64,000 bases of DNA from JBBSJZ01 sp041751935 (GTDB lineage: Bacteria > Planctomycetota > Planctomycetia > Pirellulales > Pirellulaceae), in assembly GCA_041751935.1 (NCBI GenBank), contig JBGSIA010000006.1, positions 1 to 64,000 on the forward strand, given 5' to 3'. The notes under the pieces are model-generated. The model had not been told where the DNA came from and did not search any database. It saw only the letters and a list, made by a program, of their open reading frames with translations. A program made the translations under genes and the position numbers. Shown here in pieces: positions 8,948-20,617 of this stretch; the first letter of the stretch is position 1; each line of letters opens with the position of its first letter.

Positions 8948-10084
8948 ATGAACCAACGATGGAAATTTCACCACAGTCGGCGTTTTTTTGTCACCGTGAT
9001 TGTCGCCGCGGTTAGCTATGCTCCGACGCTCGCCCAGGAAGCGGCGACAATCTCGAAGACGGAAAAGCTACGGCAGGAAATTGTTGACAAGGGGCTCGCG
9101 TACTCGGCGAAGGAAGGACAATCCGATGCTGGAACGTTTTCGGACAAGGTCGGTCCCGGCGTAACGGCACTGGCCATCACCTCCGCTTTGCGAAATGGCC
9201 GCGATGCGAGTGATCCGATGGTTGCCGCAGGTTTAAAAGCCTTGGAGAGTTACGTCAAACCTGACGGTGGAATCTACGGCAATGGAAGGTTAAAGAACTA
9301 CGAAACTTGTGTGGCGATGGTTTGTTTTTCCGAAGCGAACAAGAACGGCAAGTACAACGAGATTCTTAAACGGGCCAAGGACTTTGTCACCGGCGTCCAG
9401 TATGGCGAAGGCAAGCGAGATCCGTCTGATCCTTGGTATGGTGGCGCCAGCTATGCTGGCGAGGGCCGGCCTGACCTGTCGAATACGGGGTACTTCATCG
9501 AAGCATTGCGAGCGACCGAGTCAGGCCCAGAAGATCCGGCGATCCAACGGGCGCTCGCGTTCGTTTCGCGATGCCAAAACCTCGATAGCAAATACAACGA
9601 TACCGAGTTCGCAGCGAAGGTTGACGACGGCGGTTTCTACTATGAAATCCCCACAACAAAAATCGACCCCAGCACCTCCGAAGAACGATATACGGCTGAT
9701 GGCGGACTGCGCAGCTACGGATCGATGGGCTACACCGGACTCAAGAGCATGATCTTCGCGGGACTGAGCAAAGAAGACCCACGCGTGAAGGCGGCGACGA
9801 AGTGGATCAAGGACCACTACAGCGTCCAGACCAACCCCGGTATGGGATCAGCAGGTTTGTACTACTACTATCACACGTTTGCTTCGGGACTAAAAGCGGC
9901 CGGCATTACAACGCTCACGGACGCCGATGGAAAGGATCACGACTGGAAAGTGGACCTCGTGAACGAACTTGCTCAGCGTCAAAATGCCGATGGCTCCTGG
10001 AGCAATGACAATCAACGATGGTTTGAGAATGACAAGAATCTGGCGACCAGCTTTGCCCTCATGGCACTGGCGTACTGCAAGTAG
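8948..10084 (+). CDS. secreted prenyltransferase/squalene-cyclase-fold repeat protein
   Basis: The product is 378 residues from the ATG at 8948, which has GGAAG seven bases upstream and opens a clear signal peptide (RRFFVTVIVAAVSYAPTLAQ). A longer in-frame start at 8879 would bury the signal. The mature part is built of alpha-alpha repeats of the prenyltransferase/squalene oxidase barrel: DPMVAAGLKALESYVKPDGG, PAIQRALAFVSRCQN, and a C-terminal QW-like motif QNADGSW. The DxDD of squalene-hopene cyclases is absent, so cyclase chemistry is doubtful. Secretion also argues against it. Planctomycetes have many such proteins of unknown role. A membrane protein gene follows after 5 bases. Confidence 0.85.
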   Translation: MNQRWKFHHSRRFFVTVIVAAVSYAPTLAQEAATISKTEKLRQEIVDKGLAYSAKEGQSDAGTFSDKVGPGVTALAITSALRNGRDASDPMVAAGLKALESYVKPDGGIYGNGRLKNYETCVAMVCFSEANKNGKYNEILKRAKDFVTGVQYGEGKRDPSDPWYGGASYAGEGRPDLSNTGYFIEALRATESGPEDPAIQRALAFVSRCQNLDSKYNDTEFAAKVDDGGFYYEIPTTKIDPSTSEERYTADGGLRSYGSMGYTGLKSMIFAGLSKEDPRVKAATKWIKDHYSVQTNPGMGSAGLYYYYHTFASGLKAAGITTLTDADGKDHDWKVDLVNELAQRQNADGSWSNDNQRWFENDKNLATSFALMALAYCK

Positions 10085-10089
10085 ATCGT

Positions 10090-10794
10090 ATGAGAATGAG
10101 TCGAATCTGGATAATCCATCTCACCACGCTTCTTTCGCTGGCCGTTTGGGCGGCAGCCGATCCTGCGTTTAGCCCGATGGTTCGTTCGCGTTCATTGTCG
10201 GTCGCGTCGGTGGACGTGGGCTGGATTCGACTCGTCGGTTTTTCATTGGTTACCGTGATCGCGGTATCCAGTCTAATGAGCCTGTTCGTTAAACTGCTGC
10301 GACCTTCTCCAGACAACTTACCGGACCGATCGTTGCGTCAACTGCTCAGCATCACTGCTGTCATCGCGGTATGGTGTTCACTGGCGCTGCATCATGATTC
10401 GATCGCTTGGCAAGGCAAGCGAGTACGCTTTGCTTGTCGAGTCAGCGAATTGGAAGCAATTGCGGCCCCACTACGTGAAGAATGGCCCCAGCGAGACGGT
10501 GAGTTAAGCAAGATCGGTCCGTTCATGGCCTACCCATTCGGTCGTCCAACAACATTGGTGCTACTACAAGCTCCTCGAGTAGCTGGCCACTTGGTTTATG
10601 TCAGCGCCGTTGAATGCAACTGTGACGGCGCCATCAAGCTGCAACTGACTGGCACCGACGGAGGCGACTGGGCCGAGTGGCATCCACCGCACAGCCAGCC
10701 AAGTTCCTTCGTCGGCGGCCTCGCTGAACCACATGAACTGACAACCGCAACCGCAATCGGACGCGGCTGGTACCTGGTGCGTTACCGCGCCTAG
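10090..10794 (+). CDS. membrane protein of unknown function, partner of the cyclase-fold protein
   Basis: The protein is 234 residues. Three hydrophobic segments (about 7-22, 45-66 and 86-100) are followed by a C-terminal region of about 130 residues that is probably periplasmic. That tail carries a Cys-containing stretch (VSAVECNCDGAIKLQL) and several Trp and Pro residues. No family is recognised. The start at 10090 is followed two codons later by a second ATG (10096); either is possible. It begins 5 bases after the preceding stop, so the two are almost certainly cotranscribed and may act together at the membrane. Confidence 0.75.
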   Translation: MRMSRIWIIHLTTLLSLAVWAAADPAFSPMVRSRSLSVASVDVGWIRLVGFSLVTVIAVSSLMSLFVKLLRPSPDNLPDRSLRQLLSITAVIAVWCSLALHHDSIAWQGKRVRFACRVSELEAIAAPLREEWPQRDGELSKIGPFMAYPFGRPTTLVLLQAPRVAGHLVYVSAVECNCDGAIKLQLTGTDGGDWAEWHPPHSQPSSFVGGLAEPHELTTATAIGRGWYLVRYRA

Positions 10795-10873
10795 CCAGAG
10801 TTAGTCTCCTTTTTTCGGCACGCAATACTGAGTAAATCGAAACTTAAACGATAATGACATCAAGGTTTGGCGA

Positions 10874-13225
10874 CTAAGGTAGACTCACTCCGCCCAGCTC
10901 GTTTTCAGCGGCATATTGCTCAGGCAATTGTTGCTGAGTTGTTGACAGCGAGACGCTTGTGCTCTTCGTTTTGGTGCGGACGCAATCGACGTAGTATCGT
11001 CGCTCGCCGAGTGCCGTCTCTTCTACCAGACCGTGAATGTCGGTGTCGAAACCGGGGAATCGCTTGTTGAACATGCGGGCGAACTGCAGGTACTCGACAA
11101 TCGTCTTGTTGAATCGCTCACCAGGAATCAGCAACGGAATGCCTGGGGGATACGGCGTCAACAATACCGCTGTTGCGCGGCCTTCGAGTTCATCGATCTC
11201 GACACGATCTATTTCACGATGCATCATCATCGCGTAAGCGTCCGATGGTTTCATTGCCGGATGCATCTGGGACAGGTACATCTCGGTGGTCACACGAGCA
11301 ATATCGTTCTTCTTGTACGTATCGTGAATGCTTTGACACAAATCATATAGCCCCACTCCTTCATATTGCGGAAACTGCTGGGCAAACTCAGGCAGAATCT
11401 TCCACATCGGCAGATTCTTGTCGTAGTCGTCCTTGAACTGCTGTAACGCCGATAGCAACGTGTTCCAGCGTCCTTTGGTGATGCCGATCGTGAACATGAT
11501 AAACAGCGAATACAGCCCCGTTTTCTCAACGATAACGCCGTGCTCAGCAAGGTATCGAGTCAGAATCGATGCGGGGATTCCAGTTGCTGCAAACTGACCC
11601 TTCACGTTCAAACCAGGCGTGACAATCGTCGCTTTGATCGGGTCCAACATATTGAACCCGGGAGCGAGGTTACCGAAGCCATGCCAATTGTCATCGCCGC
11701 GCAAAATCCAATCTTCCTGGGTGCCGATTCCACTTTCACAGATATCGTCGGGGCCCCAAACTTGGAACCACCAATCGTCGCCCCACTCGGCATCCACCTT
11801 GCGCATCGCTCGACGGAAATTCATGGCCTCGGCGATCGATTCTTCCACCAGTGCCGTACCACCGGGCGGTTCCATCATCGCTGCGGCGACATCGCACGAC
11901 GCAATGATCGCGTATTGCGGCGATGTCGACGTGTGCATCAAGTACGCTTCATTGAAGATATGGCGATCGAGCTTCCGCTTGGCTGATTCTTTCACCAAAA
12001 TCTGTGATGCTTGCGAGATACCGGCAAGCAATTTGTGCGTCGAGTGAGTTGCGAAGACCATCGATTCTTGGCACGTGGGTCGATCGCGACCGATGGCATG
12101 CATGTCTTTGTAGAAACTGTGGAACGTCGCATGCGGCAACCACGCTTCGTCAAAGTGCAACGTATCGATTTGTCCGTCGAGCAACTTTTTCAGCGTCTCG
12201 ACGTTGTACACAATGCCGTCATACGTGCTTTGTGTGATCGTCAGAATCCGCGGCTTACGACCAGGGTTAGCCGCCTGGGCTTCTCGAGCGAATGGATTGG
12301 CATCGATTTTTTTCTGGATGTTCTCCGGTCGGAACTCATCCAAGGGGATGGGGCCAATCAGTCCGAGATTGTTTCGTGTCGGCGTCAAGAAAACGGGGAC
12401 TGCACCGGTCATGATGATCGAGTGCAGAATCGATTTGTGACAGTTGCGGTCGACGACGACGATATCACCGGAAGCGACCGTGGAGTGCCACACCATCTTG
12501 TTCGATGTCGACGTACCGTTGGTGACGAAGTAGCAATGATCAGCACCAAAAATCCGTGCGGCGTTACGCTCCGAGGCGGCGATGGGGCCGGTATGGTCAA
12601 GCAGTTGGCCGAGTTCTTCAACCGCGTTGCACACGTCGGCACGCAACATGTTTTCGCCAAAAAATTGGTGAAACATTTGGCCCACTGGACTCTTCAAAAA
12701 CGCAACGCCGCCGGAGTGACCGGGACAGTGCCACGAATACGACCCATCGCTAGCGTAATGCAGCAGCGCGCGAAAGAACGGCGGTGCAAGCGAGTCGGTA
12801 TAAGCGCGAGCTTCGCGAAGGATGTGCCGGGCCACAAACTCCGGCGTATCCTCGAACATATGAATGAAGCCGTGCAGCTCCCGCAAGATATCGTTAGGAA
12901 TGTGGCTGGACGTACGCGTCTCGCCATAGAGAAAGATTGGAATCTCAGCGTTCTTGAATCGAATCTCCTGGATGAACTCGCGCAAGTTCGCGATCGCTGG
13001 GACTTCCTCGCCACCGGAGAACTCTTCGTCGTCGATTGAGAGAATGAATGCCGAGGCTCGCGACTGCTGTTGTGCGAACTGCGACAGATCTCCGTAGCTT
13101 GTCGCACCGATGACTTCAGCACCCTCGCCTTCGATGGCCTCGGCAAGGGCTCGAATGCCAAACCCCGACGTGTTCTCGGAGCGAAAGTCTTCGTCGATAA
13201 TCAAAATGGGAAAGCGAAATTTCAT
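10874..13225 (-). CDS. Orn/Lys/Arg decarboxylase, PLP-dependent, large type
   Basis: This 783-residue, fold-type I decarboxylase resembles the acid-inducible AdiA/CadA/SpeF group. An N-terminal response-regulator-like wing domain (ILIIDEDFRSENTSGFGIRA) precedes the PLP domain, with SYSWHCPGHSGGVAF, VTNGTSTSNKMVWHS and the Schiff-base lysine in THSTHKLLAG. A C-terminal domain completes the family length. It makes a polyamine or agmatine from a basic amino acid; arginine and lysine cannot be separated by eye. The ATG at 13225 is preferred over the GTG at 13228 because AAAAGG lies 6 bases before it. A long open frame on the opposite strand is a shadow. It follows clpC after a terminator. Confidence 0.9.
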   Translation of the reverse strand: MKFRFPILIIDEDFRSENTSGFGIRALAEAIEGEGAEVIGATSYGDLSQFAQQQSRASAFILSIDDEEFSGGEEVPAIANLREFIQEIRFKNAEIPIFLYGETRTSSHIPNDILRELHGFIHMFEDTPEFVARHILREARAYTDSLAPPFFRALLHYASDGSYSWHCPGHSGGVAFLKSPVGQMFHQFFGENMLRADVCNAVEELGQLLDHTGPIAASERNAARIFGADHCYFVTNGTSTSNKMVWHSTVASGDIVVVDRNCHKSILHSIIMTGAVPVFLTPTRNNLGLIGPIPLDEFRPENIQKKIDANPFAREAQAANPGRKPRILTITQSTYDGIVYNVETLKKLLDGQIDTLHFDEAWLPHATFHSFYKDMHAIGRDRPTCQESMVFATHSTHKLLAGISQASQILVKESAKRKLDRHIFNEAYLMHTSTSPQYAIIASCDVAAAMMEPPGGTALVEESIAEAMNFRRAMRKVDAEWGDDWWFQVWGPDDICESGIGTQEDWILRGDDNWHGFGNLAPGFNMLDPIKATIVTPGLNVKGQFAATGIPASILTRYLAEHGVIVEKTGLYSLFIMFTIGITKGRWNTLLSALQQFKDDYDKNLPMWKILPEFAQQFPQYEGVGLYDLCQSIHDTYKKNDIARVTTEMYLSQMHPAMKPSDAYAMMMHREIDRVEIDELEGRATAVLLTPYPPGIPLLIPGERFNKTIVEYLQFARMFNKRFPGFDTDIHGLVEETALGERRYYVDCVRTKTKSTSVSLSTTQQQLPEQYAAENELGGVSLP

Positions 13226-13279
13226 CACGTGCCTTTTAACACTAAAAACTGAACGCCCAGTGTAATGCTGGGTAAGAAG

Positions 13280-13310
13280 AAAGGCAGACTCCTACGGAAT
13301 CTGCCTTTTT
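13280..13310 (-). terminator. rho-independent terminator downstream of clpC
   Basis: A nine-base stem (AAAGGCAGA at 13280-13288 with TCTGCCTTT at 13300-13308) encloses an 11-base loop. On the minus strand the stem is followed by a T-rich run (TTTCTTCTT), and on the plus strand by TTTTTC, so it may work in both directions. It lies about 34 bases beyond the clpC stop and before the decarboxylase start, separating the two transcripts. Confidence 0.8.
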
Positions 13311-13343
13311 CAAAACTAATCGAACATCCAAGCCGTCAACCGT

Positions 13344-15902
<2,559 letters not shown>

Positions 15903-16331
15903 TATTAGTTCTCGTGAAAACTGGTCGTTCGTGAATCCCGTCGCTCGGAAATCCCGTTACGATCGATGTGCTACTGTCAAACTGGCGAAACTTTCGTCAC
16001 CGGTGCTACTGAAAGCAAAACCTACGCCATGATTGTTGGCAAAGCGTCATTTGCGTCCATCCCTACGTTGGATTCTATCGGTTATGTCGAATACCGGGGA
16101 TAGGAGCTTTTACGAATAGAACCGTCTGTTTTACGTGTTTCGCCAAAAAAGGGGTCAAAAAAACTAAGAATCCGTGTCAAACACTTTGCGGCACACATGA
16201 CTCTTGGCCGGTTCGCTGCTGCTCAACCATCGAATCGCGGGTGAAAAATTTTTCTGACGAGTTCAGTCGACACGTCTACATCGACAAATTGCCCGGCGCC
16301 CTAGTGCGTCATTACAACTTAACTTGCGGGT
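15903..16331. other. intergenic region upstream of clpC
   Basis: These 429 bases lie between clpC (minus) and the end of the next minus-strand gene. They must hold the clpC promoter. I see A-rich runs near 16147-16165 but no classic heat-shock operator, strong hairpin or protein-like frame. A plus-strand frame that begins at 16241 runs antisense into the neighbouring gene and is rejected. Confidence 0.5.
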
Positions 16332-17018
16332 TCATAACATGTAGTGCACTGGTTCTGAGGCAACTGGTGAATCGCCAGCAGCTTTTTTGTCCGTCGATGC
16401 CAGATCGGCAGTTTCACGGTCGTCGCTGCTCGCCTGGGCCCCTGTCTGTCGATCGATTCGTTGTTGCTCCGCCGCAACTTCCAACCACCAAGCGTCGGCG
16501 ACTTCCAACAGTCGCATCTGTGCCATCATCTGACTAGCTGCTTCCAACCGATTGGTTTGTCGATAAACACCGCACAGTAACAACAATGACGGTGGGTCAC
16601 GTGGCTCGATCGCTAATAAATCAGTCAGCAACCCCTCAGCCTCGGACCAATTGCCGCTGAGATACGCCTGACGAGCACGCGGAAACTGGTCCGGCTCTTT
16701 GCTGACACTTCGCGGCATGATGAGTGCAGGCAGCTCGCGCACGTTGCGAATGACAAAAAAAAGCCACACGGCGGTTCCGATCCAGAACGCCAATCGCACC
16801 AATCCGCTGGAAAGCCACTCGGGGTACAGATACCGCATCACCAAAAGCGTATTGAGCGCAGCAGTGAACGCTACGGCCGTCGGGATCGCTGACAACCGCC
16901 CACGCCACCACAATTCGGCCATCCCTGGCCACAGACAGGTCACGTAATACGCTGGTCCCATGTCTGGACCATACGAATTGGTGACGCGGCGCGGCAAGAT
17001 CCATTCGCGAGAGCTCAC
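16332..17018 (-). CDS. membrane protein with TPR-like C-terminal segment
   Basis: The product is 228 residues if the GTG at 17018 is used. The ATG at 16961 (MGPAYYVTCLWPGMAELWW) is an attractive shorter start giving 209 residues; neither has a clear ribosome site. Two hydrophobic segments (IPTAVAFTAALNTLLVM, and RLAFWIGTAVWLFFVI) are followed by a TPR-like pair of helices (ARQAYLSGNWSEAEGLLTDL, then PSLLLLCGVYRQTNRLEAAS). The C-terminus is polar and disordered. TPRs usually mediate protein contacts. No family with known function is recognised and no operon partner is obvious. Confidence 0.75.
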   Translation of the reverse strand: MSSREWILPRRVTNSYGPDMGPAYYVTCLWPGMAELWWRGRLSAIPTAVAFTAALNTLLVMRYLYPEWLSSGLVRLAFWIGTAVWLFFVIRNVRELPALIMPRSVSKEPDQFPRARQAYLSGNWSEAEGLLTDLLAIEPRDPPSLLLLCGVYRQTNRLEAASQMMAQMRLLEVADAWWLEVAAEQQRIDRQTGAQASSDDRETADLASTDKKAAGDSPVASEPVHYML

Positions 17019-17212
17019 AATGATTTATACGGTCCGAAAGTTACTTTGGGACAGTCCCTTTGGTGAGCGGCCGGTGAACAAGTACCGAACAACGGACGTC
17101 CCGGCCGTTAATCTGTGACAGACAGTACGTCTATCCTACTGCCAGTGGTTACGTATTTATCTGCCTATGGCCTATCGAGCGTTGGTATTTCAGCTTCGAA
17201 ATGCTGTGGCAA

Positions 17213-18370
17213 CTATTCCAAATGCGTCTTTCCTTTGGTCCAGTCTTGGGCGACAGCCCATGCGCGGTACTGAAGTGTTTCGCGCAGTTCGCGTGTCAGA
17301 CGCAACTCAGGCTCGGCGCTGAGTTGTTGCCCAACAATGTGCGGCGGAAAATCAAAATTCAGCCCCGCAGGTGACTCTCCTGTAAGCATCGCTACCATTA
17401 GCAACGCGTTAGCCATCGTGCCGAGCGAGTTTTGATGAATGTTTGCTTGACGCCAGAGATAATCGATACGAGGCACGTCGCTAGGCGGGTTGACCGTGAG
17501 ATCGTGGAACAACACTGCGGCTGGAACGATCGTTGCACCAGTCTCCTTTTCTATTTCACGCATCGTTCGCACTTCATTTCGTGTGGCCGTCGTGTACTGT
17601 GGCAAGGTTGCCCGATTACCTGGATGTTTTGCTTCCCATGTCATAAAGACTGCCAAACGTTTTCCACTACTCTTGATTTTTGTTGCGAACTGCTTCATCA
17701 CCTTCGGGTCGCCGCTGGTTATCACAACGACGTCGACATCTGGACTCATCATCGCGTCGCCAACTTCGCGAGTCACCATCTCACTAAGTGGCTGGCCGAA
17801 AGCGATCTTGCTTTCGTGAGTGATCTCAATCCCCCGTTTTCGCAACGCCGCTTGAAAGTAGTTGTACACGCCACCTTCGTTCGCCATGTAGCTGTTGCCC
17901 ACAAACAATAGATGGTCGCCATCTCGTACAATCGGCTTGATCTCGACCTCCTCGATCGATTCGGGTTCAACAGACGTTGGCGTATTTCGCCGACTAGCGG
18001 CTGTCTCGTTTAGTACGAATTCTCCGTTCCATCCATTCGTCGCTTGGTACTGGCCTCGAAGCTGGCTCGCCTTCAACGTTCCTTTCCACTGATACTGTTT
18101 TCCGTCGATCGTAGTGGCTCCCGCGAGTTCGCTTGCGGAGCGAGATCCCGATGCTCGAAAGTCGACTGCATACTCAAAAGGCTGGCCTTGAAACGCACCG
18201 CGAAAGACAGCTTTCCACTGCCCGGGTTCTACCTCCAATGCGGTGCAAGTCATATTTCCACTTGACCCGGTTCGACGATTATTCCAAGGTCCCTCGAAGA
18301 CTCGTTCGTCCGCAGCATCGACCCCAGGGCATAGCAAGATCAACGTAACGATGGACAGAATTCGAGACAT
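17213..18370 (-). CDS. secreted protein with beta domain and SGNH-hydrolase-like domain
   Basis: The product is 385 residues with an N-terminal signal (ILSIVTLILLCPGVDA). Residues about 25-120 form a beta-rich domain. The C-terminal half looks like an SGNH/GDSL hydrolase. Block I reads LLFVGNSYM (GNS at 158-160, Ser160 as presumed nucleophile). Block V reads RQANIHQNSLG, with His312. The usual Asp three residues before this His is Ala309, and block III reads VVITSGDP instead of GxND. It could be a divergent esterase/deacetylase acting on polysaccharides or a non-catalytic relative. The next gene downstream on the minus strand begins beyond a gap of about 190 bases. Confidence 0.72.
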   Translation of the reverse strand: MSRILSIVTLILLCPGVDAADERVFEGPWNNRRTGSSGNMTCTALEVEPGQWKAVFRGAFQGQPFEYAVDFRASGSRSASELAGATTIDGKQYQWKGTLKASQLRGQYQATNGWNGEFVLNETAASRRNTPTSVEPESIEEVEIKPIVRDGDHLLFVGNSYMANEGGVYNYFQAALRKRGIEITHESKIAFGQPLSEMVTREVGDAMMSPDVDVVVITSGDPKVMKQFATKIKSSGKRLAVFMTWEAKHPGNRATLPQYTTATRNEVRTMREIEKETGATIVPAAVLFHDLTVNPPSDVPRIDYLWRQANIHQNSLGTMANALLMVAMLTGESPAGLNFDFPPHIVGQQLSAEPELRLTRELRETLQYRAWAVAQDWTKGKTHLE

Positions 18371-18662
18371 AATAATCTCCAGGACAGACGCGAGTTGTTG
18401 GTACTCCCATAATACCGCATCGTGCCATCAGATTTTATTGCCGACCGCGTCACCTCAGAATAAATTCCGGCGGGATCCGCGTTTCGACAACTGCCGCACG
18501 CGCAGTGGCTGAAAAATGGTATCGCCAAAAACGGAAGTCGGATCGCAGTATAGGATCGTGAGATCGTTGCCGACGAAATTTTGATCCCACAACCGTCAGC
18601 CAATGGGGCTACAATGCCTGATGTAACAACTAAAATTTCGTTCTTCCTTCTGGCCGGTTTCC

Positions 18663-20516
18663 ATGCAGCGACGTATTTCCATGCGACGTTCATCGCAGTT
18701 TGCACTCTTACTACTTCTGACACTGGCAACGACCGTCCACGCCGAACGTGATCCGATTTGGCTCACGCACGGGCCGATGCTCGGGCACGTGACCAGCGAC
18801 AGTGTGATTGTCTGGGGCCGTACTTCAGATGCTGGCGAATTCACCGTTCGTTTTGGTGAATTAGCCGCCAAGCTGGAACAGTCGAGCGAGCCAACAAAAA
18901 CAACCATTGAGCACGACAATACCGCGAGCGTGAAACTGAGTTCGCTCAAACCGGACACTCGATATCACTACCAACTCTGGGTCAACGATCGGCCGCATGG
19001 ATTGCCGGGCACATTTCGAACGTTGCCCAGTGCTGATGAATCGCGAAACGCCGAGCACAATCCTCGCGGACTGTTCAACTTTCGCTTCGAGATCGGATCC
19101 TGTGCCAATCAAAATCCGCTCCATGGAATCGGCCACCGCACGCCGACGTACGAAACGCTCAATCGTGATTGGGCAGAGAAAGTTCACTTTCACATCATGA
19201 ACGGCGATTGGTTGTACGAAGAACTGCGAGAGTATCCGCCCGAAGCGTGGCGGCTGACGCTCGGTCTGGCGCAACTTCCGACGATCGTTCAAATCATGCC
19301 CACCATCGTCGGTGTCTGGGAAAACTACAAATTGTATCTCTCGCGAGGCGTCGAGCTGGCGAAGTGGCATCGGCAGGTACCAAGCTACTTTACGTTTGAT
19401 GATCACGAGTTGGTCAATGATATCTGGGGCTCATCCGAAGCCGGTAAACGTCATCGACGCACAGTTTTTCGCGACATCGGAACACAAGCGTGGTACGACT
19501 ATCTTGGTTGGGCAAATCCCGTCGAGCATGCACACCCGATTCACTACGGCCGGGCAAAGATGACCGCTGGCAGCGACATGCTTGTCGATATGGATACTGA
19601 TTTTTCGAAGTTGCCTTTGGACGAGATGCTGAACTTGCACGTTCACTGGGGAACGCCGCAAGCTGGCACGAATGATATGCGGTACGACGATGATTCTGTC
19701 GGCAATAAAAACTCGTACGTCTACGACATTGCTGAAGTCATCGATGCGCACACGTTGCGGTTGCACATGCCCGCCAAGATCGATGACACGGTCAGCTACT
19801 CGATCGGTCGCCGTAGCTACGGTTCATTTCGAGTATCCAACTGCGAGTTTTTTCTTGTCGATACTCGCGGTGATCGCGACATGCACGACGTTCGCGATCG
19901 AGCCAAGCCGGGGGTCTCGATGCTCGGTAAGCCTCAACGCGAATGGTTGCTCAATTCGATGCGTGAGAGCGACGCGGATTTCTTTTTTGTGATCTCGACG
20001 GTGCCGTTCATGATTCCGCACAGTGGTGCGGGTGGCTTCGAGGCAGATGCAGAAAATAAGGAGGAAGCGTGGACGGGTTTTTTCGACGAACGCGAAATGC
20101 TGATTCGCGAATGGGAGAAGCTGAACAAAAAAGTGTTCGTAATGACAGGCGACCTGCACAACAGTTTTGCGATTCGCGTCACCGACGACATCTGGGAATT
20201 CTGCTGTGGGCCACACAATAGCGTCAACCACGTTCCAAAACTTGACGAAAGCGATCGGCCAGCAACAGGCAAGTTTAAGTTTGGACCGCGTGAGTGTGAC
20301 ATCCGCTGGAGCAGTTATATATTGCCGGACCTGCCGCGACTGGAGCGTTTGTATCCGAATTTCTGTGTCGTCCAAGTCAACAACGTGTTCAATTTGCCAC
20401 AAGAACTTGGGGGAAAGCGCCTCGTTGCCTACCCGCATCCGCAAGTTGTGTTTCAGTACTACGACGGACGCACTGGTGAACTGAGCTACGCGGAGTCGAT
20501 CTCTGTTGACCGGTAG
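18663..20516 (+). CDS. PhoD-type alkaline phosphatase, secreted
   Basis: The protein is 617 residues with a signal peptide (FALLLLLTLATTVHA). An N-terminal Fn3-like PhoD_N domain (GPMLGHVTSDSVIVWGRTSD, then LKPDTRYHYQLWVND) precedes the metallophosphatase core. Metal-site motifs are GSCANQ, MNGDWLYEE, FTFDDHELVND and TGDLHNSFA. It contains an extra block (about residues 300-390) before FFLVDTRGDRDM that standard PhoD lacks. It is likely a phosphomonoesterase or diesterase in the periplasm or outside the cell. A second ATG lies at 18681. Three sulfatase genes follow on the same strand, consistent with scavenging of anionic polymers. Confidence 0.88.
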   Translation: MQRRISMRRSSQFALLLLLTLATTVHAERDPIWLTHGPMLGHVTSDSVIVWGRTSDAGEFTVRFGELAAKLEQSSEPTKTTIEHDNTASVKLSSLKPDTRYHYQLWVNDRPHGLPGTFRTLPSADESRNAEHNPRGLFNFRFEIGSCANQNPLHGIGHRTPTYETLNRDWAEKVHFHIMNGDWLYEELREYPPEAWRLTLGLAQLPTIVQIMPTIVGVWENYKLYLSRGVELAKWHRQVPSYFTFDDHELVNDIWGSSEAGKRHRRTVFRDIGTQAWYDYLGWANPVEHAHPIHYGRAKMTAGSDMLVDMDTDFSKLPLDEMLNLHVHWGTPQAGTNDMRYDDDSVGNKNSYVYDIAEVIDAHTLRLHMPAKIDDTVSYSIGRRSYGSFRVSNCEFFLVDTRGDRDMHDVRDRAKPGVSMLGKPQREWLLNSMRESDADFFFVISTVPFMIPHSGAGGFEADAENKEEAWTGFFDEREMLIREWEKLNKKVFVMTGDLHNSFAIRVTDDIWEFCCGPHNSVNHVPKLDESDRPATGKFKFGPRECDIRWSSYILPDLPRLERLYPNFCVVQVNNVFNLPQELGGKRLVAYPHPQVVFQYYDGRTGELSYAESISVDR

Positions 20517-20617
20517 CGATTCGAACACAGTTATACTCAAACGCTGATATACTTTTGGCGAACAAGCTTATTTGTCGCGATCAAGCGTTATCCGATTCCA
20601 CGACTGCGGACGCGTCG

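Noticed and set aside
12011..13039. Long open frame on the plus strand opposite the decarboxylase gene
   Set aside because: Its sequence is basic and Cys/His/Arg-rich with no domain pattern, and it lies fully inside a well-supported gene on the minus strand.
15903..16331. CIRCE or CtsR operator upstream of clpC
   Set aside because: I could not find the TTAGCACTC inverted repeat or a heptamer tandem in the region.
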